This document shows positions 5,794-7,924 of a stretch of 7,924 nucleotides of DNA, one piece after another (position 1 is the stretch's first letter; each line of letters starts with the position of its first letter). Location: contig JAYVTO010000143.1 of the NCBI GenBank assembly GCA_043788745.1, positions 1 through 7,924 of the forward strand, read 5' to 3'. A program made the translations under genes and the position numbers. The DNA comes from JBBQWZ01 sp043788745 (lineage in GTDB: Bacteria; Acidobacteriota; Terriglobia; Bryobacterales; Bryobacteraceae). The notes under the pieces were generated by a model. That model did no database searches, was not told the DNA's origin, and saw only the letters and a program-made list of their open reading frames with translations.

Positions 5794-7152
5794 TCAGGCG
5801 ATGTCGGGGAGCAGAAAGGTCCTTGGCTCGCCGACCGCCCTCGTCACGGCTTCGGCCGCGAGGTAGCCGCTGCGGACGGCACCTTCCATGGTCGCGGGCC
5901 ATCCGGAACGGGTCCAGTCGCCGGCGAGAAAGAAGTTGGCGAGTCGCGTCTGGCTTACGGGGCGCTTTGCTTCGAGGTTCGGCGCGGCGGAGAACGTGGC
6001 GCGGATTTCCTTCACGACGTGCGCCTTTTCGAGCTTCGCGCCGGACACTTTCGGGAAGAATTCAGCCAATTCTTTGCACACGAGATCGATCACTTGGGCG
6101 CGAGGCATCGGCGTCAGGCTGCGTGAGGCGCTGATGACGAGTTGGACGTAGCGGCCATCGGCTGTGCCATTCCAGGGCTTGTTGTACATCCACTGAATCG
6201 TGCGGTCGAGCAGCGTCGCGTGGGGGAGATCGGTAATGGAACGATCGAACCAGAGATGGACTCCAGTGATGGGCGCATGGGTGAAGGCGGCCCAGTCGAT
6301 GGGGAGTTCGGCGGCGGCGACGAGCGGCTGAAGCTTCTCGAAGGGCAAAGCGCTGACGTAGTAGTCGGCGGTATGGTCTACGCCGCCGGCTGTTACGCTC
6401 GCGATGCGATTGTTGGCGAAGGTAATCTTCTCGATGGACTCGCGATAGCGGAACTTCACGTGGGGTAATACGTTCCACGCGGACGAGCCGTAGAGTTCGG
6501 CGAGGGGGACGTTAGGCACGCCCATCTCGTAGGAATTCGACTTGGCGAGGAAGCCCAGCCAGATGACCTGAAAGCCGTGCGCGGCGGCCATTTGATCGAG
6601 GTCTTCGTTGATCGCGCTGACCAGCACCTGGCGCCAAAAGCGCTCGATCGCTTGGGGCGTCTGGCCTTTCTCACGGAGCCAATCGAGCATCGTGATCTGG
6701 TCGAGATCGCGGCGCGTCCGGCGTTCGGCGAGGACCGCGAGCATGGCGCGCGCGATGCCGAGTTTGTCGCGCAGCGAAAGGAACTTCAGATTGTGAAACG
6801 ATCCGGCGAAGTGCAGCGGCGCGGGCAGCATGCCGGCCTTCATCGTCGACATGCGGCCGCCGGGTTCGATGAAGAAGAACTGGCGGTAAAAGGTAACGTC
6901 GCGCTCGACGCCGAGGCGCGCGTAGAAGTCCAACAGGTTGACGCAGCAACGCAGCAGGATGTGCTGGCAGTTGTCGATGTCGCCAGCCGCTTCGTTCGCG
7001 GCGGCCGGCAGGGCGTACGACGTGGCGCGTCCGCCAAGGTAGGGCTTCGATTCGAAGAGGTCGATTTCGTATCCTGCGCTGCCTAGCGCGGCCGCCGTTG
7101 CGAGGCCTGCCAGGCCGCCGCCGAGGACGGCGACGCGGGGTGTGTGGGTCAT
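5794..7152 (-). CDS. hpnE: Hydroxysqualene dehydroxylase (squalene-associated FAD-dependent desaturase)
   Basis: A 452-residue flavoprotein of the amine oxidase/phytoene desaturase type. The N-terminus has the FAD-binding dinucleotide motif GGGLAGLATAAAL (11-23), an acidic residue Glu34 for the ribose, and GGRATS (40-45). DNCQHILLRCCVNLLDFY (60-77) is the block that marks HpnE among related desaturases. The C-terminus has FFLAGDWTRSGWPATMEGAV (407-426), the second FAD-contacting motif. The length is close to the usual 420-450. In the known pathway HpnC and HpnD make hydroxysqualene from farnesyl diphosphate, and HpnE reduces and dehydroxylates it to squalene, the substrate of the hopene cyclase. 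hpnC and hpnD are not in this window. The start overlaps the stop of a small membrane ORF by four bases, suggesting coupled translation. Confidence 0.93.
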   Translation of the reverse strand: MTHTPRVAVLGGGLAGLATAAALGSAGYEIDLFESKPYLGGRATSYALPAAANEAAGDIDNCQHILLRCCVNLLDFYARLGVERDVTFYRQFFFIEPGGRMSTMKAGMLPAPLHFAGSFHNLKFLSLRDKLGIARAMLAVLAERRTRRDLDQITMLDWLREKGQTPQAIERFWRQVLVSAINEDLDQMAAAHGFQVIWLGFLAKSNSYEMGVPNVPLAELYGSSAWNVLPHVKFRYRESIEKITFANNRIASVTAGGVDHTADYYVSALPFEKLQPLVAAAELPIDWAAFTHAPITGVHLWFDRSITDLPHATLLDRTIQWMYNKPWNGTADGRYVQLVISASRSLTPMPRAQVIDLVCKELAEFFPKVSGAKLEKAHVVKEIRATFSAAPNLEAKRPVSQTRLANFFLAGDWTRSGWPATMEGAVRSGYLAAEAVTRAVGEPRTFLLPDIA

Positions 7153-7268
7153 CCTGCGGGGATGGCGGATGGGATGCGGCTGCGTTTACCGCCGCCCCAG
7201 TCTCCGTCAATCAGTTGGACGGCAATCCAGAGTACGAAGGCGATTAGGAGAACGTCGAGGGTATCCAT
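7149..7268 (-). CDS. 39-residue single-helix membrane microprotein before hpnE
   Basis: The ORF starts at ATG 7268 and ends in a TGA within the ATGA shared with the hpnE start. The product begins MDTLDVLLIAFVLWIAVQLI: one hydrophobic helix at about 5-20, followed by DGDWGGGKRSRIPSAIPAG, a Gly-rich, basic, probably cytoplasmic tail (positive-inside rule). There is no clear ribosome binding site; the frame stays open upstream to the TAG of the preceding gene, so a TTG start a little further out is possible. I do not recognise the family. The overlap and shared strand suggest a link with hpnE, whose substrate is membrane-bound, for example as an anchor; this is inference. Confidence 0.6.
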   Translation of the reverse strand: MDTLDVLLIAFVLWIAVQLIDGDWGGGKRSRIPSAIPAG

Positions 7269-7316
7269 GCGGGTGACGTACTCAAGTATCGGGCAGAGTC
7301 GATGCAACGGCAAGAC

Positions 7317-7694
7317 CTATGCGCTCCAGTACCCATCCCATATGCCAGCGGCTAAGGCCCCGATTCCGCCGACGAGGGGGAAGGCCAGGACGGCGACAGC
7401 GAGACGCATCCAAGGGTTTCGGTTGGTTTGGATGCTGATGGCGAATTGGGGGATCAACATCAAGGCTAGCACGGCGTAGGAGAAGATCCGGTGGTTGCAC
7501 CACGGGCAATGCTTGCCGTGCGCGGAGTGGAGGTTGCAAGCCATCTCGGCTCCGGCCCAAAGGGATCGGCAGCCGCATTGGAAGATGAAGTCACAGAAGT
7601 TGATGAAGAAGACGCACGTGAGCGTCGCGGCGAAAAGGAAGATCGCCGCGGCGGTGAGCTTCTGTCGCCGCGTTAAACAGATTGGGCCGACCAT
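7317..7694 (-). CDS. Cys/His-rich three-helix membrane protein, unknown function
   Basis: About 125 residues from ATG 7694. The frame is open further up to 7901, but that part is Arg/Pro/Gln-rich and would overlap the divergent gene start, so the later start is preferred. There are helices at about 13-36, 70-88 and 98-119. Between the first two lies a compact loop with CGCRSLWAGAEMACNLH and HGKHCPWCNHR: Cys40, 42, 53, 63 and 66, and His56, 59, 62 and 68. This could bind a metal or heme, or CPWC could act in thiol chemistry; I cannot decide. I have an impression of similar acidobacterial proteins but know no function. It lies 48 bases before the small membrane ORF on the same strand and may be in one transcript with hpnE. 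Confidence 0.72.
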   Translation of the reverse strand: MVGPICLTRRQKLTAAAIFLFAATLTCVFFINFCDFIFQCGCRSLWAGAEMACNLHSAHGKHCPWCNHRIFSYAVLALMLIPQFAISIQTNRNPWMRLAVAVLAFPLVGGIGALAAGIWDGYWSA

Positions 7695-7823
7695 CTGTGT
7701 CTGGTGCGTTGCGGAACTCAAGTTGCCTCGAACCTGAGCATAGCGAATTGGGCAGGCGCGAAGACTATAACCCCGGACGCAAGCGGGCGGGTGCCCTGAG
7801 CGCGAGGGTTGGGGTTGTTGCCG

Positions 7824-7924
7824 GTGGACCAACCTGCATTGAATCCAGCGAAGCCGCAGGCTGCGAGTGGTCCGGCGGCGACAACCCACATCGAGAAGCA
7901 CTGGTGGGGCTACCGTTGGGTGAC
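7824..7924 (+). CDS. N-terminal fragment of an unidentified plus-strand gene
   Basis: An open frame from GTG 7824 (or TTG 7815, with GAGGG six bases before) runs off the right edge after about 33 codons. It reads DQPALNPAKPQAASGPAATT and then HIEKHWWGYRWV. The Ala/Pro-rich start followed by an aromatic HWWGYRW segment looks like a short disordered lead into a folded or membrane part, but too little is visible to name it. It diverges from the Cys/His-rich gene; the 129 bases between (7695-7823) would hold both promoters, in which I see no clear boxes. Confidence 0.42.
   Translation, partial: MDQPALNPAKPQAASGPAATTHIEKHWWGYRWV

Noticed and set aside
7695..7901. N-terminal extension of the Cys/His-rich membrane protein to 7901
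   Set aside because: The added residues are Arg/Pro/Gln-rich with no domain and would overlap the divergent gene start; ATG 7694 gives a normal membrane protein.

Overview
This is a GC-rich bacterial window, most probably from an acidobacterium (Solibacter/Bryobacter-like). That placement is an inference from the gene families present (HpnE, a phospholipase B-like exported hydrolase, a Uma2 remnant, a DUF692 + TIGR04222-like pair) and from short GC-rich palindromic intergenic repeats. It is not proven by a marker gene. Almost all genes lie on the minus strand, so the window is best read from right to left.

Right part (5794-7924): a minus-strand group holds a 125-residue Cys/His-rich membrane protein, a 39-residue single-helix membrane microprotein, and hpnE, the last enzyme of the HpnC/D/E route to squalene for hopanoids. 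The microprotein stop overlaps the hpnE start (ATGA), so these two are probably translationally coupled. A divergent plus-strand gene appears to start at about 7824 and runs off the right edge.

Middle part (4277-5793): two divergent, broken genes. One is a Uma2-family (PD-(D/E)xK-like) gene with a frameshift and an in-frame stop. The other is an exported thioredoxin-fold/ATP10-like gene with one frameshift. A stretch of about 250 bases with an 8-bp perfect hairpin and a dispersed repeat separates them from hpnE. The cluster of lesions suggests a decaying stretch, or assembly errors.

Centre-left (2174-4276): a secreted phospholipase B-like/C45-type Ntn hydrolase is followed after 6 bases by a nucleotidyltransferase-fold protein, an apparent two-gene operon.

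Left part (1-2150): the most interesting locus. A TIGR04222-like membrane protein has all five of its cysteines in a Ser/Gly/Cys C-terminal tail. Downstream of it is a DUF692 (MNIO-type) protein that starts with a forced GTG and runs off the left edge. MNIO enzymes are known to modify cysteines of ribosomally made peptides, so the tail is a candidate substrate fused to a membrane anchor. The membrane protein gene is preceded by three hairpins and a 49-codon ORF that overlaps its start by four bases. It is flanked by two direct 39-base copies of a palindromic repeat.

No tRNA, rRNA, CRISPR array, transposase or phage gene was seen.
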